This document shows positions 1-8,363 of a stretch of DNA of 50,333 nt, in pieces. The notes under the pieces were generated by a model, which did no database searches, was not told where the DNA came from, and saw nothing but the letters and a program-made list of their open reading frames with translations. Source of the stretch: Oscillospiraceae bacterium (GTDB taxonomy: Bacteria > Bacillota > Clostridia > Oscillospirales > Oscillospiraceae); the NCBI GenBank assembly GCA_015067585.1, contig SVMC01000012.1, forward strand, positions 1-50,333, written 5' to 3'. Made by a program: the position numbers and the translations under genes. Position 1 is the stretch's first letter; each line of letters begins with the position of its first letter.

Positions 1-2
1 GC

Positions 3-86
3 AAGACCGTCCGCCCCATGCCCCCCAGCAAGCGCCGGGGTGGTGATAAGCACCGGAGCAGCGGACGCAATCCCCGCAAAAAATAG
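3..86 (+). CDS. C-terminal end of an unidentified protein (partial)
   Basis: Reading frame 3 is open from the window edge to a TAG at 84-86. It gives 27 residues that are strongly basic and rich in Ser, Gly and Arg, ending RNPRKK. Basic low-complexity tails of this kind are common on RNA helicases, ribosome-associated proteins and other nucleic-acid-binding proteins, but nothing catalytic is visible. The next gene begins 72 bases downstream with its own ribosome binding site. This could be a chance open frame, because only 28 codons are seen. Confidence 0.35.
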   Translation, partial: KTVRPMPPSKRRGGDKHRSSGRNPRKK

Positions 87-158
87 CATCCTGTCTGTCC
101 GCATATATGTTTTGCCGCGGGAATATATTCTTCCATACAAACTCAAAGAGGTGGAAGA

Positions 159-791
159 ATGGAAAACACAGCCAACCGCGCCGAACTGTGCGGCAGATTC
201 TTTACACTGCCCGAGGTATCTCACGAAAACCACGGGCAGAAATTCTATCATTTTTACTTAGAAGTGGAGCGGCTGTCCGGCACCGCCGATGTCCTTCGGG
301 TGGTTGCGCCGGAGCGCGTTTTAATGGCCACAGAACTGGAGCAGGGCGATATGCTCTTTGTGCGGGGGCAGGTTCGCTCCTATAACGAACATACGGAAGG
401 CAGTCACCGCCTGCGGGTCTTTGTCTATGCTGACGAGCTGCAGTGCCGGGAGGGAGAACCCCTCAATGACATCTGCCTGACCGGAGCGGTGTGCAAAGCT
501 CCGGTATACCGCCGAACCCCGCTTGGTCGGGAGATCTGCGATCTGATGCTGGCAGTGCCAAGAGGCTACCGCCGCACGGATTATCTGCCCTGCATCACAT
601 GGGGACAGACTGCCCGCCTTGCCGCCACCCTATCCCCGGGAGATCAATTGGAGCTTTTAGGCCGCCTGCAAAGCCGGGAATACCAGAAAACCACACCGGA
701 AGGCGTGCAGACCCGCACCGCTTATGAGATCTCCGTGCAAAGCGCTCAGCTATTGGATGATATCCGTCCAATTTCACTTGAAAATTTTTAA
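159..791 (+). CDS. Single-stranded DNA-binding-like protein with two OB folds
   Basis: This 210-residue protein looks like two consecutive SSB-type OB folds. The first is about residues 5-98 and contains FYHFYLEVERLSG and GDMLFVRGQVRSY. The second is about 100-200 and contains ICLTGAVCKAPVYRRTP, YLPCITWGQ and GDQLELLGRLQSREY. The second half follows the primosomal/SSB pattern (strand, PLGREICDLMLAV, W-G-x-A, G-D, L-x-G-R-L-x-S-R-x-Y) most clearly. The usual acidic C-terminal tip of housekeeping SSB is absent, since the protein ends SLENF. It may therefore be an accessory SSB/PriB-like protein rather than the main one. The start follows AAAGAGGTGG with good spacing. Family is fairly sure, exact role is not. 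Confidence 0.7.
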   Translation: MENTANRAELCGRFFTLPEVSHENHGQKFYHFYLEVERLSGTADVLRVVAPERVLMATELEQGDMLFVRGQVRSYNEHTEGSHRLRVFVYADELQCREGEPLNDICLTGAVCKAPVYRRTPLGREICDLMLAVPRGYRRTDYLPCITWGQTARLAATLSPGDQLELLGRLQSREYQKTTPEGVQTRTAYEISVQSAQLLDDIRPISLENF

Positions 792-867
792 TTTCTTGGG
801 AACCTTTGGAGCAAAAGCTTCGTCTAATCCATCGACCACAAAAAATATAGAAACGGAGGCGGTACAA

Positions 868-1935
868 ATGAAAAAATTCCGGACAAAATCCCTTGCCCTG
901 CTGCTTGTGACCCTGCTGCTCGCCGGTATGCTCTTCGGCTGCGCCGGCGCATCTGCCGACAAATACGCAACGGAAGCAGCTCCCGCAGAACCCATGGAAG
1001 CTCCCATGGCAGATTATGATCGTTTTTATGAGGATACCATCGTAGAGGAAGAAGTGTGGGTGGACGAAGAGTCCCTGACCACTGCCGCAGGCGGCAGTGC
1101 GGAAGAGATCACTTCCGAAAACACCACCGCGAAGAACGCCTTGGCCGAGAAGATCATCTACACCGGCCACCTGAACCTGGAAACCGTAGACTTTGACCCC
1201 GCCGTTGCCGCTGTGGAGGCAATGGTCAGCGAATTCGGCGGCTTCGTGGAAAGCTCCGAGATCAACGGCAGAAGCGAATACAATGAAGACGGCACCAGCT
1301 CTCTGGTAGACCGCAATGCCTACTATGTGGTACGCATCCCCAGCCATCGCTTCGATGAATTCCTGAAGCGCTCCGGCAGCATCGGCAATGTGCTGTCCTC
1401 CAATACCTCCGCGGAAAACATCACCTCCCAGTTTACCGACGCGGAGGCCCGCAAGGACTCCCTGCTGATCCAGGAAGAACGGCTGCTTGCCATGATGGAG
1501 CAGGCTACCGATGTGGAGAGCCTCATCGCACTGGAGTCCCGCCTGAGCGAAGTGCGCTATGAGATCGAAGCCTTGGAGCGTCAGCTCATCAACTGGCAGA
1601 ACAGTGTGGATTATTCCACCGTCTCCCTGAGCCTGCAGGAGGTGGAGATCTACACCCCCGTGGTACCGGTGCAGCGCAGCTTCGGTGAAAAGTTCACCAC
1701 CGCCCTGTCCGACGGCTGGAAAGGCTTCGTGAACTTCGGCGAGCGCTTCATCCTCTGGTTCGCCCGCTCCCTGCCCGTCCTGATCATTCTGGGTCTGATC
1801 GTCTTTGCCTTCGTGCTCCTGATCCGCATGTCCAACCGCCGCGCCGCCGCCAAAATGGAGAAACGGAAGCAGTACTTCTACGCCAAGCCCGTCGATCCTC
1901 AGCCCAAGGAGCCTTCTGAAGAACAGAATAAATAA
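868..1935 (+). CDS. DUF4349 family membrane-anchored lipoprotein
   Basis: The chosen ATG follows GGAGGCGGTACAA. An in-frame upstream extension to 724 overlaps the preceding gene and was rejected. Residues 1-25 are a lipoprotein signal with lipobox LFGC. An acidic linker follows, then the DUF4349 core (about residues 90-290): KIIYTGHLNLET, a FGGFVESS motif, VVRIPSHRFDEFL, and a helical stretch likely to form a coiled coil (LIALESRLSEVRYEIEALE). One membrane helix (LPVLIILGLIVFAFVLLI) and a short basic tail close the protein. DUF4349 proteins are extracytoplasmic and of unknown function. The lipid anchor plus C-terminal helix imply both ends are held at the membrane. It is monocistronic, with a terminator right after the stop. 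Confidence 0.85.
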   Translation: MKKFRTKSLALLLVTLLLAGMLFGCAGASADKYATEAAPAEPMEAPMADYDRFYEDTIVEEEVWVDEESLTTAAGGSAEEITSENTTAKNALAEKIIYTGHLNLETVDFDPAVAAVEAMVSEFGGFVESSEINGRSEYNEDGTSSLVDRNAYYVVRIPSHRFDEFLKRSGSIGNVLSSNTSAENITSQFTDAEARKDSLLIQEERLLAMMEQATDVESLIALESRLSEVRYEIEALERQLINWQNSVDYSTVSLSLQEVEIYTPVVPVQRSFGEKFTTALSDGWKGFVNFGERFILWFARSLPVLIILGLIVFAFVLLIRMSNRRAAAKMEKRKQYFYAKPVDPQPKEPSEEQNK

Positions 1936-1951
1936 GCCAGAATAAAAATGC

Positions 1952-1988
1952 GCGGTGCCTGAGAGTTTTCAGGCACCGCTCCTTTTTT
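1952..1988 (+). terminator. Rho-independent terminator after the DUF4349 gene
   Basis: An 11-bp perfect stem (GCGGTGCCTGA paired with TCAGGCACCGC) is followed by TCCTTTTTTC. It begins 16 bases after the stop codon. Confidence 0.9.
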
Positions 1989-2016
1989 CGAAAACAAGAA
2001 ATCATCTTCCCGTTTT

Positions 2017-2790
2017 TCAGTCTTTCTTAAATAGTTTTTCAATAACACATAATGATTGTGCTTCATTTTCCGCTAAATGAGCTTCAAAATATTCGCTATC
2101 ATTAGCCAACAGTCGCTGGTTATGCTCGGTATATTTTTCGAGCATTGAATGATACCGCTCTATAACGATGGGCGGCTGTCTTGTATTTGTCGATGATGCA
2201 AACTCTTTGAGTTTTACTCTGTAAAACCTAATATACATTGTCAAGAACGAAAGTGCGTAATCCCTATCGTTCGCTTTCAATGCCATGTAATACTTTTTGT
2301 GATCAAATAAAGAGCGCTCATGCCAAGGAAGTGCACAGTCACTTTGATTGTGTAGAGATAGTGCCTCACGCCTTCTCGTATCAAACAATTCTTCAATAGC
2401 CAACAACTCGCTCAATGCAGTTTTACAACTATTACATTTTTGAAATAGCGGGATCAAAAAATTGTCAATTGCCTGAATCATCTGTTCGACACAAGCGTTT
2501 ACACTGGATAAGGAAAGTGGATTATATTTCCATCCATCCGCCCATTTCAGATATTCCGGGTCAAGCACGAATAAATCGTACAGTCCTTCCCCAATTTCCG
2601 ATATACCTATACTAAGCGGAAGGATGTCAAAGCGTATCGTACATTTTGAGCCAGCATGTTTCGGAACACACGAAAATACTTGAAGAACTTCATTACAGCG
2701 ACGGGCAAAGCCAAGCTTTGTCCGGACAAAACCAATGTCCTTGTATTTTTTTGCTGCGCTTTTGTTGAACGCACATACAACAGATCTCAT
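2017..2790 (-). CDS. Orphan protein, weakly DUF4304-like
   Basis: The start at 2790 is set by GAGGAGGATACTG directly upstream. A longer frame reaching 2856 lacks such a site. The 257-residue soluble protein begins MRSVVCAFNKSAAKKYKDIGF and continues with KLGFARRCNEVLQVFSCVPK and CTIRFDILPLSIGISE. That layout (helix, G-F-x-R-x-x, strand with V-x-x, strand with I-G-I-S) is loosely like DUF4304, a family often seen near toxin-immunity genes. The C-terminal half is alpha-helical with many aromatic residues and no catalytic motif. The DNA is clearly more AT-rich than the neighbouring housekeeping genes, which fits recent acquisition. Function unknown. Confidence 0.6.
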   Translation of the reverse strand: MRSVVCAFNKSAAKKYKDIGFVRTKLGFARRCNEVLQVFSCVPKHAGSKCTIRFDILPLSIGISEIGEGLYDLFVLDPEYLKWADGWKYNPLSLSSVNACVEQMIQAIDNFLIPLFQKCNSCKTALSELLAIEELFDTRRREALSLHNQSDCALPWHERSLFDHKKYYMALKANDRDYALSFLTMYIRFYRVKLKEFASSTNTRQPPIVIERYHSMLEKYTEHNQRLLANDSEYFEAHLAENEAQSLCVIEKLFKKD

Positions 2791-2952
2791 CAGTATCCTC
2801 CTCATGAATAGAATCCCAAGGATAAGTTCTAACGAAACCATTGCGATTCTCCCCAAGAGATCGTCCTGGTTTCTCTCTCATCTCAAGCAGTAACAAGAGA
2901 ACCATCCGAAACCACTGTCACCTTTTCCGTTTAGGGTCTTGACTTTTCATCG

Positions 2953-3471
2953 TTAGTCTATGCTTCCCAGTGCTCCCGTCACCACATAGAACTGTCCCTT
3001 CTTCCTGATTAAACCGACACTTTTCAGAAATTTCAGATAATCAAGTTCCACGGATGATAATTTGCCATAATGCGGAAAATGTATCAGTCTCAGTGCGTTT
3101 TTCCAATGCGGTTGTACAATTGCAAAAGGAATTCTCCCAGTGGAGTAGAGAAGGATGAAGTATGAATTATACCATGGGATTCTGCTGATTCTCCATCGCA
3201 ATTCGTCACTGCGATACTGTTTGGGTTTGTTAAAGATGTTCCATACAGTTACTGAATCAGAAGAAATATTCAAGCGGTAATATCTGTTGAAAATAGATAA
3301 TCCGGCATAATATAATGCGCAAAACTGGAATATACACGCAAGAAGAAACGCAACTGAAGTAACGAGATATCCAACAACTATAAAACCTATTGCACCGAGT
3401 TGGCATATGATAGCCGAAAATGGAAAGAATTTAGAATAACGAAACTCCGGAATAATGTTACATTCTCTCAT
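2953..3471 (-). CDS. Small membrane protein with PH-like domain
   Basis: The 172-residue protein has two closely spaced membrane helices at about residues 15-60 (SAIICQLGAIGFIVVGYL and a second hydrophobic run). A C-terminal beta-rich cytoplasmic portion follows: YYRLNISSDSVTVWNIF, RWRISRIPWYNSYFILLYS. Two helices followed by a PH-like barrel is a common architecture for small bacterial membrane proteins of unknown role. The start is preceded by AGAAGGTAGATAT. The gene is AT-rich like its downstream neighbour at 2017-2790 and could be co-transcribed with it across a 162-base gap. That gap shows no other gene. Confidence 0.6.
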   Translation of the reverse strand: MRECNIIPEFRYSKFFPFSAIICQLGAIGFIVVGYLVTSVAFLLACIFQFCALYYAGLSIFNRYYRLNISSDSVTVWNIFNKPKQYRSDELRWRISRIPWYNSYFILLYSTGRIPFAIVQPHWKNALRLIHFPHYGKLSSVELDYLKFLKSVGLIRKKGQFYVVTGALGSID

Positions 3472-3654
3472 ATATCTACCTTCTTATTCATCTTTACCCC
3501 TAGTTCCGTATGTATTGCAAAAGTTTCTGCCGTATCAGCTTTCAAATTTGGCTCATTTGTTATATTTTATCATACCTTCCTCATCAAAATCAATCACTTT
3601 ACGCATCCTTTGCCTCCTCCACGCCCAAAGAATCCCAATTCTCCAAAATCTAAT

Positions 3655-3683
3655 TTGACGAAAGGCTGTGGATTTGTTACAGT
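3655..3683 (+). promoter_or_regulatory. Sigma-A promoter for apbE
   Basis: TTGACG, a 17-base spacer and TACAGT sit 34 bases upstream of the apbE start. The AT-rich stretch from 3472 to here contains nothing else recognisable. Confidence 0.55.
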
Positions 3684-3717
3684 ATAGGCAAGATCATTCA
3701 CGATGGGAAGTGACGAC

Positions 3718-4716
3718 ATGACAAAGCGGCTGCTGGCGCTTGTGCTTGCTTTTTTGCTGCTCACCGGCTGCGCCGGGCGGCCTGACTGGCAGGAGACGGA
3801 GTTCTTCGCCATGGATACCGTGATGAAGCTGCGTCTTTATGGCACGGAGGAACCCACCGAGGTGTTCGGCACTGTGATCCGCGGCATCAGTGCTCTGGAA
3901 AATGTCCTGTCCGTCACGAAGGAGGAAAGTTCGGTTGCTCGTCTGAACAGGGGCGAGGCTGTGACCCCTTCTGAGGATCTTCGCATTCTTTTGGAAAAGA
4001 GCATTGCTTTAAGCGAGCGCACGGATGGCTGCCTTGATCCCACCATCTATCCCTTGGTGAAGCTCTGGGGCTTTACCACCGGGGAGTACCGGGTGCCGGA
4101 GGAAACGGAAGTGCAAAATGCACTAAAAATCATCGGTTCTCAATATATTTCCTTTGAAAACGATATGATTTCCCTAAAAAACGGCACCCAGCTTGATTTT
4201 GGCGCGGTAGCAAAGGGTTATGCCGCCGAAGTCTGCGCCAAAATGATCCGGGAGGCGGGATGCTCCGGCATTCTGACCTTGGGGGGCAACATTCAAACCG
4301 TGGGTGAGAAGCCAGACGGCAGCGATTGGCGTGTGGGCATCACCGACCCGGAACAGCCGGACGAAAGCATCGCCGCCCTATCCCTGCAAGGCTCCCACGC
4401 AGTGGTCACCTCCGGGGGATATCAGCGCTATTTTGAAGAAAACGGCGTGCGCTACAGCCACATCATTGACCCCGCCACGGGATATCCCGCTCAAACCGGC
4501 CTCAGTTCTGTCACCATTGTGGCAGACAGCGGCTTTTTGGCGGACGGTCTCTCCACTGCCCTGTACGTCATGGGTCTGGAAGCCGCCACGGAATTCTGGC
4601 GGGATTCCGATGATTTTGAAATGGTGCTCATCACGCAGGAGGGTGAGATCCATGTCAGCGAAGGTCTTTCTTCCCGGTTTTCCTGCGAAAAAGAATATCA
4701 GGTGATTGAAAAATGA
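3718..4716 (+). CDS. apbE: FAD:protein FMN transferase (ApbE)
   Basis: ApbE moves the FMN portion of FAD onto a Thr of target flavoproteins such as Rnf/Nqr subunits and works outside the membrane. The protein has a lipoprotein signal (LLLTGCAG). Family signatures follow in order: FFAMDTVMKLRLYG, LDPTIYPLVKLWGF, LDFGAVAKGYAAE, ILTLGGNIQTVGEK, VTSGGYQRYF, HIIDPATGYPAQ and ADGLSTALYVMG. The final motif is the metal-binding aspartate region. Start choice: MTKRLL at 3718 follows GGGAAGTGACGAC and gives a standard lipoprotein signal; an ATG at 3703 would add five residues. The next gene overlaps by 4 bases (ATGA), so the two are translationally coupled. No flavoprotein substrate is encoded nearby. 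Confidence 0.92.
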   Translation: MTKRLLALVLAFLLLTGCAGRPDWQETEFFAMDTVMKLRLYGTEEPTEVFGTVIRGISALENVLSVTKEESSVARLNRGEAVTPSEDLRILLEKSIALSERTDGCLDPTIYPLVKLWGFTTGEYRVPEETEVQNALKIIGSQYISFENDMISLKNGTQLDFGAVAKGYAAEVCAKMIREAGCSGILTLGGNIQTVGEKPDGSDWRVGITDPEQPDESIAALSLQGSHAVVTSGGYQRYFEENGVRYSHIIDPATGYPAQTGLSSVTIVADSGFLADGLSTALYVMGLEAATEFWRDSDDFEMVLITQEGEIHVSEGLSSRFSCEKEYQVIEK

Positions 4717-5069
4717 AAACACGCTGGTGGATCTTGCTTCTCAGCATTCTGTTTGTCCTGTTCGGCCTTTTGACCCTCTTCTTTTTCCTGCCCCGGGCGC
4801 AGGCCCATTCTGCCGAGATCTGGTCAGAGGGCAAATTGCTCCAAACCGTCAGCCTTCATCAGGAGCAGAGCTTTGTGGTGGAGGGCAGCCGGGGCAGCAA
4901 CACCGTCACAGTAAAGGACGGAAAGATCTCCGTCACCGAGGCAAGCTGCCCGGATCACTACTGCATGAAGCGTGGCGAATGCGACAGCGGCCCCGACATC
5001 ATTTGTCTTCCCAACCAACTTGTGATAAAATTTACCAACGAGAACGAACTCGATGCCACCGCAGGCTGA
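4713..5069 (+). CDS. NusG domain II-containing membrane-anchored protein
   Basis: This 118-residue protein has one N-terminal membrane helix (WWILLLSILFVLFGLLTLFF) and an extracytoplasmic domain. The domain matches the NusG-II pattern: AEIWSEGKLLQTVSL, NTVTVKDGKISVTEASCPDHYC, and a second cysteine pair later (ECDSGPDIICLPNQLVI). This small family is repeatedly found next to apbE and respiratory flavoprotein genes in Clostridia, so a role in extracytoplasmic flavoprotein maturation is inferred. The start overlaps the apbE stop by 4 bases. The conserved CPDHYC and CLPN cysteines could form disulfides or bind a ligand. Exact function is unknown. Confidence 0.82.
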   Translation: MKTRWWILLLSILFVLFGLLTLFFFLPRAQAHSAEIWSEGKLLQTVSLHQEQSFVVEGSRGSNTVTVKDGKISVTEASCPDHYCMKRGECDSGPDIICLPNQLVIKFTNENELDATAG

Positions 5070-5094
5070 GGTTCGCAGCACAGGAGGAATTATC

Positions 5095-6372
5095 ATGGAA
5101 CAGCTTTTTGATCTCAATTATGCCCGCTCCCTTGACCGTGAGGACGAGCTTGCTCCCCTGCGGGAGCGGTTCTATACCCGCCCCGGTCAGATCTACATGG
5201 ACGGAAACTCTCTGGGCCTTTGCTCCAAGGACGCAGAGCAGGCGGTGCTTCGCACCCTTGCGGACTGGAAGCAGCACGGCATCGGCATCTGGACCGGCGC
5301 GGACACCAATTATTTCCTCTATCACGATCACATCGGCGCAAAGCTTGCCCACCTGATTGGCGCACAGCCGGAGGAGGTCACCGTCTGCGCCAACACCACC
5401 CTCAACATCCATCAGTGCTGCGCCACCTTCTGGCAGCCCACAAAGGAGCGCTATAAGATCTTGGTAGACGAGCTGAACTTCCCCACCGACCGCTATGCCC
5501 TGCTGAGCCAGATCCGCCTCAAGGGCTATGACCCGGCAGATGTCCTCGTCACCGTGCCCAGCCGGGACGGTAAAACCATGGAAGAAGATGACATCATCGC
5601 CGCCATGGGTGAGGATGTGGCCATGGCGCTGCTGCCCTCCGTGCTGTACCGCAGCTCTCAGCTTTTAGATTTGGAGCGGCTGAGCCGGGAGGCAAAGAAC
5701 CGGGGCATCATCATCGGCTTTGACCTCTGCCACAGCATCGGCAATGTGGACCACGATTTTGCTAAGATCGACTGCGATTTCGCCGTATGGTGCAATTATA
5801 AGTACCTCTCCGGCGGCCCCGGCGCCACCGCAGGACTTTATATCAACCGCAAGCACTTTGCTAAACATCCCGGCCTCTCCGGCTGGTGGGGCAACCGAAA
5901 GGAGACCCAGTTTGCCCTGCGCCCTGACTTTGAGCACACCCACAATGCCGGCGGCTGGCAGACCGGTACCGGCTCCATCCTCAGCATGGCAGGCGTGGAC
6001 GGCGCACTGAATGTCTATGAAGGTGTGGATATGAAAAAGGTGCGGGAAAAGTCCCTGCGCCTGACCCGCTACCTCATGGAGCTGGTGGACAGCGAGCTGG
6101 CAAAATACGGCTTCACCATCGGCACACCCCGAGACGATGCGCGCCGTGGTGGTCACATTGCCCTGGAGCACGATGATGCCATCCGCATCAACGAAGCACT
6201 GAAAGCCGCCGGTGTGGTGCCGGACTTCCGCTACCCCAATGTCATCCGTCTGGCCCCCGTGCCCCTGTACATCCGCTTTGAGGATGTCTATGAGCTGGTA
6301 CGCATCCTGAAGGATATCATGGAAACCAAGTCTTATTTGAAGTATGCCAACGAAACTGGCCCCGTGGCCTGA
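5095..6372 (+). CDS. kynU: Kynureninase
   Basis: Kynureninase is a PLP enzyme that cleaves L-kynurenine to anthranilate and L-alanine. Family features visible in this 425-residue protein are IYMDGNSLGL near the N-terminus, ANTTLNIHQ, ILVDELNFPTDRYAL, and the cofactor-binding FDLCHSIGNVDHDF. The PLP lysine lies in WCNYKYLSGGPGATAGLY. It is followed by LSGWWGNRKETQF and a GGWQTGTGSILSMAG segment. The length is typical of bacterial KynU. The start follows GGAGG with 8-base spacing. It lies 25 bases after the NusG-II gene on the same strand, so apbE, NusG-II and kynU may be one transcript. No tryptophan dioxygenase or kynurenine monooxygenase is nearby, so the substrate is probably taken from the environment (inference). 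Confidence 0.88.
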   Translation: MEQLFDLNYARSLDREDELAPLRERFYTRPGQIYMDGNSLGLCSKDAEQAVLRTLADWKQHGIGIWTGADTNYFLYHDHIGAKLAHLIGAQPEEVTVCANTTLNIHQCCATFWQPTKERYKILVDELNFPTDRYALLSQIRLKGYDPADVLVTVPSRDGKTMEEDDIIAAMGEDVAMALLPSVLYRSSQLLDLERLSREAKNRGIIIGFDLCHSIGNVDHDFAKIDCDFAVWCNYKYLSGGPGATAGLYINRKHFAKHPGLSGWWGNRKETQFALRPDFEHTHNAGGWQTGTGSILSMAGVDGALNVYEGVDMKKVREKSLRLTRYLMELVDSELAKYGFTIGTPRDDARRGGHIALEHDDAIRINEALKAAGVVPDFRYPNVIRLAPVPLYIRFEDVYELVRILKDIMETKSYLKYANETGPVA

Positions 6373-6390
6373 CACAAAAACAAAAAAACG

Positions 6391-6437
6391 CAAGGGTCGT
6401 GCAGAAAAAGCCTCTGTACGACCCTTGTATTTTCTTC
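6391..6437. terminator. Bidirectional terminator between kynU and a convergent orphan gene
   Basis: CAAGGGTCGT pairs with ACGACCCTTG around a CAG/CTG inner pair. It is followed by TATTTTCTTC on the plus strand and preceded by an A-rich run that becomes a U tract on the minus strand. Confidence 0.8.
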
Positions 6438-6442
6438 AATAA

Positions 6443-7072
6443 TCAACAATTAGGAAGACCTTTTTCTTTCAAAAGACGGCTGAGTTCCTCATGGGTAATC
6501 GTAACTTCTGCATAGTCTGATGCTTCGTTTTCGCCAGTCAAAACAAGTTTATCTTCTTCTGCGTGGATTCCCCCGCTTCCGGCATACACGCAAAATTCGT
6601 CAGATAAGTTCAAAAAAAGCTTTTGGCTACAGTCATAAGCAAAGTATACATAAGCATCTGCCCAATAGCAGCCATCAAAGATAAGAATATTTCCCAAAGA
6701 TGCTGCATCACCGAAGATAAATGACTCCTCATTGTTTATCACCTTTTCAGGAAAATAATCGTATTCTTCGACCAATGTATCTGCGTTTAAAAGTGTGAAG
6801 CCATAAAGTGTTTTTCTAAAACACAGATATTTTGCGTTATTCAGAGTGATGGCGCAAAACAAACGATCCCAATTATGGATATCTACACACTCACAAGCGT
6901 ATTGGTGTTCACCTTTTTTTAGCACAGCATCTGCCTTTTGCCGTCGATTGTAGCCGTCAAAATAAACCATCACATCAATTACGATCTGGATTCCGCATAT
7001 TTCCTGCACGATCTGCCGGGAAAACTGAAAATCAAAGCCGGTCTTATATTCCGCGATATATTTATTTAACAT
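6443..7072 (-). CDS. Orphan protein of unknown function
   Basis: The 209-residue protein is beta-rich with many Tyr, Phe and Asp residues (IVIDVMVYFDGYNRR, ILIFDGCYWADAYVYFAYD, EFCVYAGSGG). It ends with a charged helix (ELSRLLKEKGLPNC). It has no signal peptide, membrane helix or recognised catalytic motif. The start is supported by AAAGGGGCGAGAATAT. The sequence is AT-rich compared with the kynU and kinase genes on either side. Soluble orphan genes like this often belong to immunity-type or accessory cargo, but that is only a guess. An AT-rich gap of about 85 bases separates it from the kinase gene upstream. Confidence 0.55.
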   Translation of the reverse strand: MLNKYIAEYKTGFDFQFSRQIVQEICGIQIVIDVMVYFDGYNRRQKADAVLKKGEHQYACECVDIHNWDRLFCAITLNNAKYLCFRKTLYGFTLLNADTLVEEYDYFPEKVINNEESFIFGDAASLGNILIFDGCYWADAYVYFAYDCSQKLFLNLSDEFCVYAGSGGIHAEEDKLVLTGENEASDYAEVTITHEELSRLLKEKGLPNC

Positions 7073-7157
7073 ATATTCTCGCCCCTTTGTAAGATAAGAG
7101 CTCTAAACACGAAAGAATTTCTTAAAATGCAGTTACCAGTTTTGAGATTCTTTGATT

Positions 7158-8363
7158 TTATATCATTGGTAATGTCACATAGAAGGTATTGAACCCATTC
7201 TGGCTGGTGGCCCAGATGCGGCCGTTGTGATCCCGGACAATGCCCTCGGCGATGGGAAGGCCGAGGCCGTAGCTGCCGTCCCGGCTTCTGGCCTGATCCA
7301 CACGGTAAAAGCGCTTGAAGATATTTTGAAGGTCCTTGGACGGGATGGGTGCGCCGGGATTGGCTACGGACAGCAGACACTGTCCCCTTCCCTGCCGCTG
7401 CAGGCATACCACCACCGCAGCGGGGCAATCGGAATACTTCCGGGCATTGTCCAAAAGGATCTCCACCACCTGACGCAAATGGCTCTCGCTGCCGTTGATG
7501 AAGATATTCTCCTGAATGCGGCTTTGCAGATCCAGACCCTTTTCAAAATACACCGGCTCAAAGGGCAGCAGCGCATCGTACACCATATGGGACAGATCCA
7601 CCCTTGCCCACACTTTTTTCGCAAGGCCGTTGTCCACCCGGGCAAGATCCAGGAGATTTTCCACCAAGCTCCGCATCTGCCCTGCCATAGTCAGGATATT
7701 GGCAGCAAAGCCGTTCTTTTTCTCCTCATCATAGTCCGGCTGCTGTAGAAGCTCTGCATTGGTGAGGATCACCGTCAGGGGTGTTTTCAGCTCATGGGAG
7801 GCATCAGAGACAAACTGCCGCTGCTCCTTCCATGATTTTTCCACCGGCTTCACCGCCCACCATGCAAACAGGAAGCTAAGCAGCAAAAACATCACAAAGC
7901 TCACAGAGCCAATGGCGGCACAGGCCCGGTAAACCTGGGTGACCGTCCGCTGCTCTGCGGTCATGTCGGCAAAGACAATGCAGCAGCGGTTCGGAGAAAC
8001 CCTGCGGCAATAGCGAAGGTTATACTCCTCCAATTCGCCCACCGCTTCTTCCGCATATAGAGTCTGGCGGATCAGATCCTGCACCACATCTTCATCGGAA
8101 AGATCAAAATAGCCGCCGTTGATGGCCAGCACCTCATTGAACCGCCCGATCTGCAGGGCAAAATAGGGAAGCATCTCTTCCCCGCTCTCCCGGAAGCCGC
8201 CAAGCTGCATGGGATCCGATGCAATGGACTCCATGATCCGAAGGCTTTCTGCCTCCAAATTCGATTGCGTAAAATGCACCACCGTGATCATGACGGCAGA
8301 AAGCATCACCGTCACTATGGACATAATGATGCAAATAAATCTAACACGCAGCCGTTTTAACAC
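7158..8363 (-). CDS. Sensor histidine kinase
   Basis: This 401-residue membrane kinase has membrane helices at about 8-30 and 148-170 around an extracytoplasmic sensor of roughly 115 residues. The phospho-accepting histidine is His190 in FVSDASHELKTPLT. The ATP-binding part has an N box (LRQVVEILLDNARKYS), an F box (IFKRFYRVDQARS) and a G box (SYGLGLPIAEGIVRDH). The linker between helix 2 and the H box is short, so there is no full HAMP domain. The start overlaps the response regulator stop by 7 bases, showing a co-translated pair. The sensor contains two cysteines in NRCCIVF, but the signal is not evident. Confidence 0.9.
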   Translation of the reverse strand: MLKRLRVRFICIIMSIVTVMLSAVMITVVHFTQSNLEAESLRIMESIASDPMQLGGFRESGEEMLPYFALQIGRFNEVLAINGGYFDLSDEDVVQDLIRQTLYAEEAVGELEEYNLRYCRRVSPNRCCIVFADMTAEQRTVTQVYRACAAIGSVSFVMFLLLSFLFAWWAVKPVEKSWKEQRQFVSDASHELKTPLTVILTNAELLQQPDYDEEKKNGFAANILTMAGQMRSLVENLLDLARVDNGLAKKVWARVDLSHMVYDALLPFEPVYFEKGLDLQSRIQENIFINGSESHLRQVVEILLDNARKYSDCPAAVVVCLQRQGRGQCLLSVANPGAPIPSKDLQNIFKRFYRVDQARSRDGSYGLGLPIAEGIVRDHNGRIWATSQNGFNTFYVTLPMI

